From the NCBI RefSeq assembly GCF_964204645.1, contig NC_134035.1:430001-494000 (forward strand): a stretch of 64,000 nucleotides of DNA, written 5' to 3'. The notes under the pieces were generated by a model. The model ran no database searches and had not been told where the DNA came from. It saw only the letters and a program-made list of their open reading frames with translations. The position numbers and the translations under genes are program-made. Of this stretch, positions 57,901 through 63,443 are shown one piece after another (the stretch's first letter is position 1; each line of letters begins with the position of its first letter). Origin of the DNA: Tubulanus polymorphus. Taxonomy: Eukaryota; Nemertea; Palaeonemertea; Tubulaniformes; Tubulanidae.

Positions 57901-60598
57901 GTAAGTGAGCGCGCACACAAACTGAAGACGAAATCAGTTACAACTTGCTTAAAGAGTTATGAAGTTTCAATGACTCTCAGCGAAAATGGTAGATATTATA
58001 TTCCACCGAGGAGATTAATAGAAAACTTACAAAATGAATTTCCGCTTCTACTGTTATCTAGAAAAGAGAATTAACATTCATATCTATAAAAATCATTCAT
58101 TAAATGATCAATGAATCTAAGCGCCAGTTTTATGGAGACCAATGTTTACTTTAATAAATCTGGGTTAACTTGATTAAAAGTGAATTCAGTTAACTGAGCA
58201 CGGGTTAAACATAATACCAGTCTAACCGGCTTCAGAGGACCAGGTTAAACAAAACAGGTTTACATAAAATGATATCATAAAATCTAAACTTACTGGCGGC
58301 GGAATTTCCTCCAGGACTTCTGGCTGTTAGAAAAGAACAATAACATTCACATTCAGGTCAAAAACGATAAGTTATGAAGGGAATCGAACTCCGATTTAAT
58401 TCTGTAACTTTGATGATAATTCTGACGAAAAACTCATAAGAATCGGTTGTTTCAAGGTAACAGAAGAATTAATACTTACTGCCTTTGCTGCTGTTTGTTT
58501 ACGCTGATGACATGAAAGAAAAAAAGAGAATTCATTTTAGTTTTGTTATTTCACGTTCACACGTTAAATACAGTAAATATAAATACATCAATAAAAGAGA
58601 TACATAAAATATATGCACATATATCCGTGAGCAAATGCTTCCAGATTTTACTGTTTGCGCTAATGTTATATAAAAAAAACTTGATATATAAAATAATTCT
58701 AAGTGATGGGAATTTATTTCATTGAAAGCAGGATTATTTTCATGACTTTGTTCCCGGTATGAAATATACGATGAAAATCACAAACAAATCATCGTCTGTC
58801 AGAAAGAAATAAACACCACAGAAATTCCATGATACAGAAAACTTCTCACTTACTTCTGGTGCTGTTGTTCTTGTCGTCGTCGAATTCTGTCGCAATAAAA
58901 AAAAAAAAGAGAATTCATGAATTTCTTGCATTTTTTCATATTCAGTAGCAAACATTAAACACAGGAGATCATATTATAATTAAAACAAAAGACAAGTTTT
59001 ATATCTGTATTCGGAAAAACCCTGATATTTCTGTATTCGTTTGTTTTAGGGTTTTATTTAAACAATATAAAGTCCATTAAACAGAAAAATTCAAACTTAC
59101 TGTATTCGTTGCTGTTTGTCTGTTCTGTTGCAATAAAAGAAAAGAGAATTCATTAATTTCTTGCATTAAAACTCTGATATCTGTAACTTTGATATTTCTG
59201 TATTCGTTTGTTTTACAGTTTGATTCAAACGATATAGAGTCCATGAAACAGAAAAATTCAAACTTCTGTTGTCGTTGCTTGCTGCTGCTGCAGCAGCAGC
59301 AGCAGCAGCAGCAGCAAACTGTCGCGATGAAAGAATAGTAATTAGTTGCATTGTTATTTCATATTGAGTAGCACACATTTAACAGAGATCATGATTAAAA
59401 CGAATACCAGACAGGTTTAATATCTGGAAAAAGATTTCATCAGAGTAAACTTGTTACAATGAGAGAAAACCAAAAACACCACGCGATAAATCAGTTTGAT
59501 AATTCCTTTTATCGGGATATTTGCACTTTAAAAATGACAATTGTAATTATCATCATTACTATTATCGTTATTACGAGTTTGATGATAATTATGAACTACA
59601 TGCGCAAATATAAGCGTATGTGTAAGTGAGCGCACGCACAAACTGAAGACGAAATCAGTTACAACTTGCTTAAAGAGTTATGAAGTTTCAATGACTCTCA
59701 GCGAAAATGGTAGATATCATATTCCACCGAGGAGATTAATAGAAAACTTACAAAATGAATTTCCGCTTCTACTGTTATCTAGAAAAGAGAATTAACATTC
59801 ATATCTATAAAAATTATTCATTAAATGATCAATGAATCTAAGCGCCAGTTTTATGGAGACCAATGTTTACTTTAATAAATCTGGGTTAACTTGATTAAAA
59901 GTGAATTCAGTTAACTGAGCACGGGTTAAACATAATACCAGTCTAACCGGCTTCAGAGGACCAGGTTAAACAAAACAGGTTTATATAAAATGATATCATG
60001 AAATCTAAACTTACTGGCGGCGGAATTTCCTCCAGGACTTCTGGCTGTTAGAAAAGAACAATAACATTCACATTCATTAGAATTATTTGAAAAATAAGCA
60101 TCTGGGGGCGGTTGCACGTCAATCGAGACTTAAGTCCGAAAGTGGTCTTAAATCTTAAGACTGGTCTTAAGTTGTTAGATTGGCTATAGAACCAAGTTGG
60201 TCTTAGACTGATCTTAAGTCTAAGCCCTGACTATGGAACGGGCCCCAGAAAATGTTTCAGTTTTGAATATTGATTGTAACATCAAATGATAACCGGTCCC
60301 GGGTTCAATTCCACATTTAATTCAATATTATATATAATATCTGTATCCTGGATGGTTAGTGAGGTGTAGTGGATGGTATCTTTGATGGGTTGGTATGAAC
60401 GCCAACACCAGGGGGAGTGGGGGCGGGGGATTTAAATCTAGCTCCGATATATCAATGAAATAGTGCGCACTATCTCAAAAATATCGACGACGTAGTGCAC
60501 ATCTACTCAGGTAAGTATACTAGGTATCAATGTAGATACAGACATATTATTGGAACAAAAAAATGAATACTTACTATCTGCTTTCGTTTTGGAGCCAT
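34844..60598 (-). CDS. Micro-exon modular gene, about 40 coding exons, product of unknown family (~720 aa)
   Basis: I built this from exons flanked by consensus GTAAGT-type donors and TAG/CAG acceptors that read through in one frame from ATG (60598) to TAG (34844). Coding exons, start-end: 60575-60598; three five-exon cassettes between 60044 and 55095; then 54659, 51183, 50710, 49932, 49805, 49525, 48946, 48619, 45279, 44975, 44680, 44461, 44011, 43376, 43185, 42227, 41395, 40766, 40036, 39434, 38624, 37957, 35644 and 34844 (ends listed separately). All junctions are phase 0 except the two around 37957-38022, which are phase 1 and agree with each other. The N-terminus is MAPKRKQI. The product is low-complexity (Thr, Ala, Pro, Lys/Arg) with several basic clusters, a KH-like middle and a 155-aa C-terminal exon. 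I recognise no family; nuclear or nucleic-acid binding is inference only. No transcript evidence is available, so exon inclusion is unproven. Confidence 0.75.
35644..35879 (-). CDS. Penultimate exon, 78 codons
   Basis: A 236-nt exon, phase 1 to phase 0, acceptor TTTTACAG, donor GTAAGC. It starts with the acidic helix EPILIETVEDGPEDVKEAID, then a VLDDQLADPVPAAA linker, then an Arg-rich part (RRPRQRTLRQ) and ends GRLWEGELRE. A plus-strand copy at 28007-28236 shares most residues but carries a stop codon in place of a Trp. Confidence 0.75.
35950..36830. other. Intron without further exons found
   Basis: Between exons 37957 and 35644. Holds a half copy of the foldback family (36550-36745) and otherwise unassigned AT-rich DNA. 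Confidence 0.4.
36841..36901 (+). repeat. TA dinucleotide microsatellite
   Basis: About 30 uninterrupted TA units. Confidence 0.95.
36922..37015 (+). mobile_element. Fragment of another Penelope-like terminal repeat
   Basis: After a TA microsatellite comes CCTGACGATGATCTC, a short loop, GAGATCGAAAC and a T-rich tail. This is the same arrangement as the CCTGAAGATGACTAT...ATAGTCGAAAC segment of the 46-48 kb and 37.5 kb elements, with a different but still complementary stem. Outer limits are uncertain. Confidence 0.5.
37051..37230 (+). mobile_element. piggyBac-like MITE fragment
   Basis: TTAA followed by CCCTTTCAGTGCTGACTGAT and about 150 bp matching the right end of the element at 61948-62840 in reverse complement. 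The other end is not found here. Confidence 0.5.
37472..37727. mobile_element. Solo hairpin terminus of the same Penelope-like family
   Basis: Two arms of about 106 bp (37509-37614 and 37620-37726) are inverted copies separated by 5 bp, and match the outer ends of the 46108-48432 element. It has the same asymmetric ~37-bp tail (37472-37508) on one side. An 11-bp direct repeat ACGCGAAAGTT flanks it (37461-37471 and 37728-37738). It has no coding sequence and looks like an insertion in its own right. Confidence 0.85.
37957..38022 (-). CDS. Exon VIEEIRRNIAADPRYLLNFLTR
   Basis: A 66-nt exon, phase 1 to phase 1, acceptor TTTTACAG, donor GTAAGTAC. It encodes an apparently helical peptide (IEEIRRN ... 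RYLLNFL), joins in frame to both neighbours, and is conserved at the protein level in the plus-strand copy (30014-30079). Confidence 0.72.
38165..38415 (+). repeat. Degenerate ~40-bp minisatellite
   Basis: About five copies with GAGTTAACTCTGAACTCAG and GATCCAGTTCCACAG, in the intron between exons 38624 and 37957. Confidence 0.8.
38624..38675 (-). CDS. Exon AENAAAAPAAPVDATEN
   Basis: A 52-nt exon starting in phase 0 and ending in phase 1, acceptor TATTATAG, donor ATG|GTAAGT. Its spare G joins TC of the next exon to make Val. It is the first exon of the non-symmetric 3' group. Two relatives sit on the plus strand near 28451 and 28991. Confidence 0.65.
39434..39484 (-). CDS. Exon RDEIPQLRRSPRLRRRR
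   Basis: A 51-nt phase-0 exon, acceptor TTTTCCAG, donor GTAAGTTT. Strongly basic. A close relative on the plus strand (29749-29796) keeps both splice sites and the frame, one codon shorter. That cross-copy conservation supports it as a real exon. Confidence 0.7.
39567..39945 (+). repeat. 43-bp minisatellite, about 9 copies
   Basis: The unit contains GATTCTATATGTGAATAGCT then CGGTAGGACCAGAG. It lies in the intron between exons 40036 and 39434 and has expanded relative to the inverted copy near 29.5 kb. Confidence 0.9.
40036..40074 (-). CDS. Micro-exon TETPATPPPPQAD
   Basis: A 39-nt phase-0 exon, acceptor CTTTTTAG, donor GTAAGTTT. Confidence 0.6.
40766..40807 (-). CDS. Exon DPVSPKRARVGPVK
   Basis: A 42-nt phase-0 exon, acceptor TTTTATAG, donor GTAAGTTT. 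The PKRARV core resembles a monopartite nuclear localisation signal. A frameshifted relative of this exon is fused into 28991-29079 on the opposite strand. Confidence 0.65.
41175..41358 (+). repeat. 20-bp minisatellite GGACAGACGGAGAGACAGGC
   Basis: About nine copies in the intron between exons 41395 and 40766; open frames on both strands are by-products. Confidence 0.95.
41395..41421 (-). CDS. Micro-exon KRKLEVPAS
   Basis: A 27-nt phase-0 exon, acceptor TTTTATAG, donor GTGAGTTT. The downstream intron starts next to a 20-bp minisatellite. Confidence 0.58.
42227..42259 (-). CDS. Micro-exon ESEIARIVQID
   Basis: A 33-nt phase-0 exon, acceptor ATTTCTAG, donor GTAAGTTT. Not low-complexity. Confidence 0.6.
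43185..43238 (-). CDS. Exon NDDFPEPPPPEPEAPTII
   Basis: A 54-nt phase-0 exon, acceptor TTACTAG, donor GTAAGTTG. Acidic and proline-rich, GC-rich against AT-rich introns, as expected for real coding sequence here. Confidence 0.62.
43376..43402 (-). CDS. Micro-exon DINLFDDLW
   Basis: A 27-nt phase-0 exon, acceptor TTTTATAG, donor GTAAAT (less canonical). A short acidic and aromatic peptide of the kind seen in docking motifs; no partner can be inferred. Confidence 0.5.
44011..44046 (-). CDS. Micro-exon QPVSPPKIPRDE
   Basis: A 36-nt phase-0 exon, acceptor TTTTACAG, donor GTAAGTTT. Proline-rich, with an SP dipeptide like that in the exon at 40766. Confidence 0.62.
44186..44308 (+). repeat. CGAC tetranucleotide microsatellite
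   Basis: About 30 uninterrupted copies, in the intron between exons 44461 and 44011. Confidence 0.97.
44461..44496 (-). CDS. Micro-exon VTRKRRRRSVDE
   Basis: A 36-nt phase-0 exon, acceptor TTTTATAG, donor GTCAGTTT (a weaker donor). It encodes a strong basic cluster, RKRRRR, that could act as a nuclear localisation signal. Confidence 0.62.
44680..44715 (-). CDS. Micro-exon CKQITTTTTTKE
   Basis: A 36-nt phase-0 exon, acceptor GGCATCAG, donor GTAAGTTT. Its first codons and acceptor context resemble the RKQTAAKA cassette exon, suggesting common descent. Confidence 0.6.
44975..45001 (-). CDS. Micro-exon KPTAAAPKE
   Basis: A 27-nt phase-0 exon, acceptor TTGCAACAG, donor GTAAGTCA. Related to the AIPAR exons at its start. 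Confidence 0.6.
45279..45326 (-). CDS. Exon KPTPTATAAVAAIPAR
   Basis: A 48-nt phase-0 exon, acceptor TTGCAACAG, donor GTAAGTTT. It is the third member of the AIPAR exon group and lies on the far side of the Penelope-like insertion. Sequence 45274-45585 is nearly identical to 48613-48908, so the duplication is recent. Confidence 0.65.
46522..47286 (-). pseudogene. Penelope-like element ORF fragment: RT C-terminus plus GIY-YIG endonuclease
   Basis: About 254 codons are open. The fragment begins within the reverse transcriptase (FAVYRKPTNAESYLHYF, the conserved VYRKPT...YLH block). Next come a linker and the GIY-YIG nuclease: CGIYKIPC, then KVYIGETGRNLNQRIKEHK with the catalytic Arg, HVFQTSHNFDF, and a catalytic Glu in RHILESALI. 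The catalytic core of the reverse transcriptase is missing, so it cannot mobilise itself. This is the longer of the two arms. Confidence 0.88.
47236..47982 (+). pseudogene. Second, shorter Penelope-like ORF fragment with GIY-YIG endonuclease
   Basis: Homologous sequence starts at about 47288 with DIKLGLAQG. The upstream codons of this frame are spacer read antisense, so the ATG at 47236 is not genuine. From there the protein matches the minus-strand copy through CGIYKIPC, VYIGETGR and RHILESALI to the end, with no visible disabling change. It lacks the whole reverse transcriptase core. Confidence 0.85.
48297..48332 (+). ncRNA. Hammerhead-ribozyme-like motif in Penelope terminus
   Basis: The sequence reads CCTGAAGAT, GACTAT, a 6-7 base loop, ATAGTC, GAAAC. 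This matches CUGANGA and GAAA core blocks around helix II, but with one extra U before helix II. Hammerhead motifs are reported from Penelope-like terminal repeats. The same motif occurs inverted at about 46177-46211 and in both arms at 37.5-37.7 kb. Self-cleavage is not shown by sequence alone. Confidence 0.4.
48619..48654 (-). CDS. Exon TKPTAAAAIPAR
   Basis: A 36-nt phase-0 exon, acceptor TTGCAG, donor GTAAGTTT. Its flanking introns match those of the 48946 and 45279 exons closely. The intron downstream, toward 45326, holds the Penelope-like insertion. Confidence 0.65.
48946..48993 (-). CDS. Exon QKPPTTTTAAAAIPAR
   Basis: A 48-nt phase-0 exon, first of three related exons ending AIPAR (also 48619 and 45279). 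The acceptor is a NAGNAG type (TTGCAGCAG), so the first Gln may be optional. Donor GTAAGTTT. Confidence 0.65.
49525..49575 (-). CDS. Micro-exon with polyalanine tract
   Basis: A 51-nt phase-0 exon: QTK, eight Ala from a GCA run, KTAAAF. Acceptor TTTATAG, donor GTAAGTTT. The GCA run is a microsatellite inside coding sequence and probably varies in length between individuals. Confidence 0.6.
49805..49831 (-). CDS. Micro-exon RERKKKALE
   Basis: A 27-nt phase-0 exon, acceptor TTTCCAG, donor GTAAGTTT. It contains a run of nine A that would be prone to length change. It continues the charged helix of the preceding exon. Confidence 0.6.
49932..49958 (-). CDS. Micro-exon TLKEKRKME
   Basis: A 27-nt phase-0 exon, acceptor TTTAATAG, donor GTAAGTAA. 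Highly charged and probably helical. Confidence 0.6.
50710..50829 (-). CDS. Exon encoding KH-like strand-strand-helix
   Basis: A 120-nt phase-0 exon, 40 codons, acceptor TTTACAG, donor GTAAGAA. It contains QVIVDTPRV, then AIVVVRGPKVAVDNC, then a charged helix ending RDRLVAQE. The 'VVRGPK-AV' pattern resembles the last strand and final helix of KH modules. It is the most sequence-diverse stretch in the gene and the best query for homology search. Confidence 0.72.
51183..51263 (-). CDS. Exon encoding start of a KH-like segment
   Basis: An 81-nt phase-0 exon, 27 codons, beginning EIETVFELKLG and ending LTRKHP; acceptor ATATTTCAG, donor GTAATG. Together with the next exon it reads as alternating hydrophobic strands and amphipathic helices, unlike the low-complexity neighbours. 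I suggest a divergent KH-like fold, but the GxxG loop expected of RNA-binding KH domains is not visible. Confidence 0.65.
51721..52213. mobile_element. Short hAT-like non-autonomous element
   Basis: Terminal inverted repeats CAGAGTTGCCACTT and (complement of right end) CAGTGTTGCCACTT. A TATATT direct repeat flanks it at 51715-51720 and 52214-52219. It interrupts a sequence that exists uninterrupted at about 52605-52680 (TTATATTACAAAATGGATAA). hAT elements usually make 8-bp duplications, so the class is tentative. Confidence 0.65.
52283..52372 (-). repeat. tRNA-derived SINE-like segment
   Basis: Minus strand contains GGGTTCGAATCCC (B-box-like) after GCTTTAGCGTAGT; flanking sequence 52214-52280 recurs at 52608-52680. 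Confidence 0.4.
52700..52976. mobile_element. Small element with 13-bp terminal inverted repeats
   Basis: CATAGGCGTCCCC at 52700-52712 and GGGGACGCCTATG at 52964-52976. Internal sequence is non-coding with a G-rich/C-rich stretch (TTTTTTGGGGGAGGCCCCCC). Target duplication not clear. Confidence 0.5.
53262..53349 (+). repeat. tRNA-Ser/Leu-like SINE head
   Basis: GGCGCAGTGGCCAAGTGG (A-box-like, class II style) and GGTTCAAACCCTTG (B-box-like), with a long variable-arm spacing. Stems are imperfect and the 3' end lacks an acceptor stem, so I call it SINE-derived rather than a working tRNA. Confidence 0.5.
53765..53965 (+). repeat. ~37-bp minisatellite with internal palindrome
   Basis: About five copies of TTGGCTTGATTCTTAACTCA plus AAACCGTACCGATACGG; AACCGTA and TACGGTT pair to form a stem-loop in each unit. 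Confidence 0.85.
54659..54703 (-). CDS. Exon HHTGTRSTLASPDIE
   Basis: A 45-nt phase-0 exon with acceptor TTTTACAG and donor GTAAGTTT. It lies below the cassette array and is not a copy of any cassette exon. A 3.4-kb intron rich in short transposons follows (54658 to 51264). Confidence 0.7.
55095..56609 (-). CDS. Exon cassette C (five micro-exons)
   Basis: Third copy: 56580-56609, 56317-56343, 55715-55738, 55467-55499 and 55095-55118. Peptides are the same as cassette A. Intron similarity continues below the last exon to about 54970, which marks the end of the tandem array. Confidence 0.72.
56766..58323 (-). CDS. Exon cassette B (five micro-exons)
   Basis: Second copy of the cassette: 58294-58323, 58031-58057, 57396-57419, 57138-57182 and 56766-56789. 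The peptides equal those of cassette A, except that the fourth exon is 15 codons (NSATTTTTTKTTAPE) rather than 11, through expansion of an ACG/GAC run. All splice sites are kept and intron sequence is nearly identical to cassette A, pointing to recent duplication. Confidence 0.72.
58480..60044 (-). CDS. Exon cassette A (five micro-exons)
   Basis: Exons in order: 60015-60044 (PEVLEEIPPP), 59752-59778 (ITVEAEIHF), 59101-59124 (NRQTATNT), 58854-58886 (NSTTTRTTAPE) and 58480-58503 (RKQTAAKA). Each has a GTAAGT-type donor and a CAG/TAG acceptor, and each is a multiple of three in phase 0. A sixth, alanine-rich exon (59266-59318) has a good acceptor, but its donor reads GAAGTT instead of GTAAGTT, so I left it out of the model. 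Confidence 0.72.
60104..60246. mobile_element. Short foldback element (GGGGGCGG...CGGGCCCC)
   Basis: Ends are inverted (GGGGGCGGTTGCACG... and ...CATAG-like GGAACGGGCCCC), with internal ACTTAAGT/CTTAAGAC repeats. Non-coding. Lies in the intron upstream of exon 60015. Confidence 0.5.
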
Positions 60599-60602
60599 AT
60601 TT
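60575..60602 (-). CDS. First coding exon (MAPKRKQI)
   Basis: The ATG at 60598 is followed by seven codons and a GTAAG donor at 60574. Only four bases upstream of the ATG is a good acceptor (TTTTCTAG), so this is probably not the first transcribed exon: a 5' UTR exon should lie further upstream, above 60.6 kb. The short Lys/Arg start resembles the beginning of nuclear proteins, but this is weak evidence. Confidence 0.65.
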
Positions 60603-60776
60603 CTAGAAAACAAAATAGAGACATCATAAACATTTGAGCGACGACACTTATCATCATTTGAAAATTGGCATATCGATTGTAAACAAATCCGCCAGATGAC
60701 AGATCTGTAATCAGTCAGTGCTATGGAGGGTAGCCCTTGGGTTTTAATAGAAACAATTTCAGAGACAACACATTAA

Positions 60777-60861
60777 CAACTTTCGTCAACGAATTCCCTT
60801 GAGAATCATCTGTATCAACCAGTTACAGATGATTCTCAAGGGAATTCGCTGACGAAAGTTG
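60777..60861. repeat. 38-bp-arm hairpin
   Basis: CAACTTTCGTCAACGAATTC... (60777-60814) and its near-perfect complement (60824-60861) flank a 9-base loop. The sequence after it (60855-61020) matches 30515-30680, a dispersed repeat. Confidence 0.85.
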
Positions 60862-61514
60862 CACTTGGTAAATACACAAAATATAAATGAATTACCCAAA
60901 TATTTCCTTGATTTTAGGAAAATTTCCGAAATTTATTTTTGGAAATATTTCCAAACTAGGAATTATCATTTCAAAATTCCAAAGTTTTTCCCAATTTCCG
61001 CGTTCTGTGGGAACCATGAGTATGCCTGTTTATCTAAGTGCTGAGGTGGAATTTTTTAAATCTTACATCTCCAGCACTTTCGAGTATTGATTAGTTCAAT
61101 GAAATGCTTAACGCACCTTAAAATTTCAACAAAATATTTTGTTTAGGGTTTCATTCAGTAAACCATCAGGCCATACATGCAGTTCAACAGTTTTGGACGC
61201 AATGGGATACCGGCAAGGCTAATGAATGAATAAGACCCTAAAGATATTTTCTGTTGAAGACATTTTGAGGGCACCAACGATTCCCTACCATTTTTCATTA
61301 CCAGTTGAAATTTGGTTTATTTCAGAATGTTTTAAATCTAAAAAACTGATCAAGAAATGTGGAACTGGGGGGTCCAGAACAGTGGAACTGGATCCTGATA
61401 GCCGCTTTAAATGAAATCTTTTTGACATTTTTGTTGAAGAAATTAAATTTGTGTAGGGTGCCAAAAATCCCAGATCAGTTATCCAAAGTAATACACACTA
61501 AATTTTTTATTTTC

Positions 61515-61945
61515 GTGTTTAAACTTTTCTCAACTTGGTCTCAACAGGACCAGTGAAACTGTATAGTCCAGATAAACCATCGTTTCTATATCCATCTGAC
61601 ACTGTTTTCAAAGGATTGTCAAAAAATCGTCTTTAACTGATTTGAATCAGAGAAAAGAGACTCCATTTTATGAACTAAATAAATTTTAACAATATGTTCC
61701 ATGCCTACCATTTTAAATTATTTTCAAACCATCAAGAATCATATTTCAGAGGCATGGAAACACAAGAAACATTTTGTTAGAATTTCAAAAATGGCTGATC
61801 TTTTGTAATTGCAACATGAGAAAATGAAGACTTTTTGGCAATTCTTCAATATGGTGTAAAGTGGATGTAAATACAACTGTTTATTCAGACTGCACATATT
61901 CACTCTGGTCGTATCGAGACCAAATTGAGGTGTTTTCAAAAGTTT
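61515..61945. mobile_element. Foldback (MITE-like) element, family copy 2
   Basis: Halves are inverted relatives of each other and of 32490-32905: CTCAACTTGGTCTC near the left and GAGACCAAATTGAG near the right. Confidence 0.6.
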
Positions 61946-61947
61946 AA

Positions 61948-62840
61948 CCCCTTTAGTGTGTCTACAGCACAGTGTGGTATATAAATCAGTGATAGATTTT
62001 GCTAATTCACCGCACTGTGGTGTCTTGATGTAATAAGTAATTAGTTTTTATCTCTATTGAAAGATGACAGCACCTGTCAAACATAGTGAAATACTAGTAC
62101 CGTATTTTCCGGCCAATAAGCCGATTTTCTAGCCTCAGATTTTTACCCAAAATATCGTGATCGGCTTATTGGGCGGATACGATCTGACATAAAAAATCAC
62201 TTCCCGATCTATGCCACTCTAATGCTCTCAATGATCGTCAAAATCAAGAAAAGTGGTCGATATTTATTGGAGGTCATTATTTACTACCAATTATAATCTA
62301 TTTTGAACTATTTTATTTTTACTTTGATTGTTCCATCACCGCACAGCGGCAATGGTATACATTTATATAATGCGCGAGTTCATCGCACTACCACACTACC
62401 ACGTGTCAGTTCATACATTAGTATTTATGCAAATCAGCAGTGAGCCGCGTACTGCGTGTATAGTAATCAGCTGAGTGATTCTATATATAGCACAGTCACT
62501 CGGCGATGATAGTATACACAGCACTCTCACACATCGGCGGGCGCTACTGTCAGCCTCTTAAATGTCAATTAAGACGAACTAATTGACAAATCAGTGAATT
62601 AAAATCTCCGATGAAGGGCCTCGGCTTATTGGGCGAAGCTTTATGAAATCCATGTATTTTAGGCTAAAAAACTGCCCTTGGCTTATTGGCTGGAAAATAC
62701 GGTAGCTAATGATACACCGCGCCGCGGTGTAGACGCACTATAGTGGTATTCCCGTTATTCAACAAACTAGGGCAGAATTTTTCAAAATTTTAAAATTATC
62801 TCCAGCACTATAAGCTATTGATCAGTCAGCACTGAAAGGG
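61948..62840. mobile_element. piggyBac-like MITE (interrupted)
   Basis: TTAA at 61944-61947 and 62841-62844. The right end in complement reads CCCTTTCAGTGCTGAC and the left end CCCCTTTAGTGTGTC. A second copy of the right part is at 37051. TTAA duplication and CCCTTT ends fit piggyBac-type MITEs. Split by the element at 62100-62702. Confidence 0.6.
62100..62702. mobile_element. Tc1/mariner-like non-autonomous element nested in the piggyBac-like MITE
   Basis: Ends CCGTATTTTCCGGCCAATAA and TTATTGGCTGGAAAATACGG are inverted, extend to about 40 bp imperfectly, and are flanked by TA on each side (62098-62099 and 62703-62704). No transposase frame. Confidence 0.65.
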
Positions 62841-63120
62841 TTAAGAGAAATATCACAAAGTAACGGATGTCATGCAAAAATTATGAAGACATCGGTCCAT
62901 TCCGTTTCATGAACGTAAAAATAAAACCCTGTAAATCAATTCAACATTCACTAAATTCACCTGCATTAATGAAGAAATTTAAAATCGATTTTAAGTGTAA
63001 GATATTTTTTATGTAAGTGGGTCCTAGTCTAATTGGGTCTAACAGTCAGTTTCACAAAAATTTTATTGGCGAGATAAACTTTAGTTAATGATGAAATTTT
63101 ATAATCGATTCTAAGTGTAA

Positions 63121-63340
63121 GGCTAAACAAAAATGATACCTTGTTTCTCCGCAGCGGCCGGGTCATTTTTGTAAAATATGATAAAATCTATAAACAGTTC
63201 ATTTCTATAGCGGCCGGGTCTGTTATGGTAAAATTGATCACGATTTTTAAAAAAGTAATGTATAGGGTAGATAGGCGGCCGGCCGGGTCAACATTTAAGT
63301 TCAGCAGAGTGGAGAAACAAGGTATCAATTTTTTTTAGCC
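63121..63340. mobile_element. Small element with ~32-bp inverted termini, TAA flanks
   Basis: GGCTAAACAAAAATGATACC... (63121-63152) and its near complement (63309-63340), flanked by TAA on both sides, a Harbinger-type target duplication. Inside are three GCGGCCGGGTC motifs. Confidence 0.55.
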
Positions 63341-63443
63341 TAAGATATTCTTCATCTAAGTGGGTCCAAGCCTAATTGGGTCCAAGAGTCAGTTTCTCGA
63401 AAATTGTACAGCTATTTTCTATTTCGACTTGACTTGCACATCA

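Larger units (their letters stand above)
54969..60082 (-). repeat. Three tandem ~1.7-kb gene-internal duplications
   Basis: Equivalent exons are spaced 1721 and 1714 bp apart (60015, 58294, 56580), and introns match almost base for base apart from trinucleotide-run length. Each unit carries five usable exons and one alanine-rich pseudo-exon. Boundaries are approximate: similarity starts near 60082 and ends near 54969. Confidence 0.9.

Noticed and set aside
59266-59318. Alanine-rich exon as part of the gene model
   Set aside because: Acceptor is good, but the donor lacks GT in all three cassette copies.
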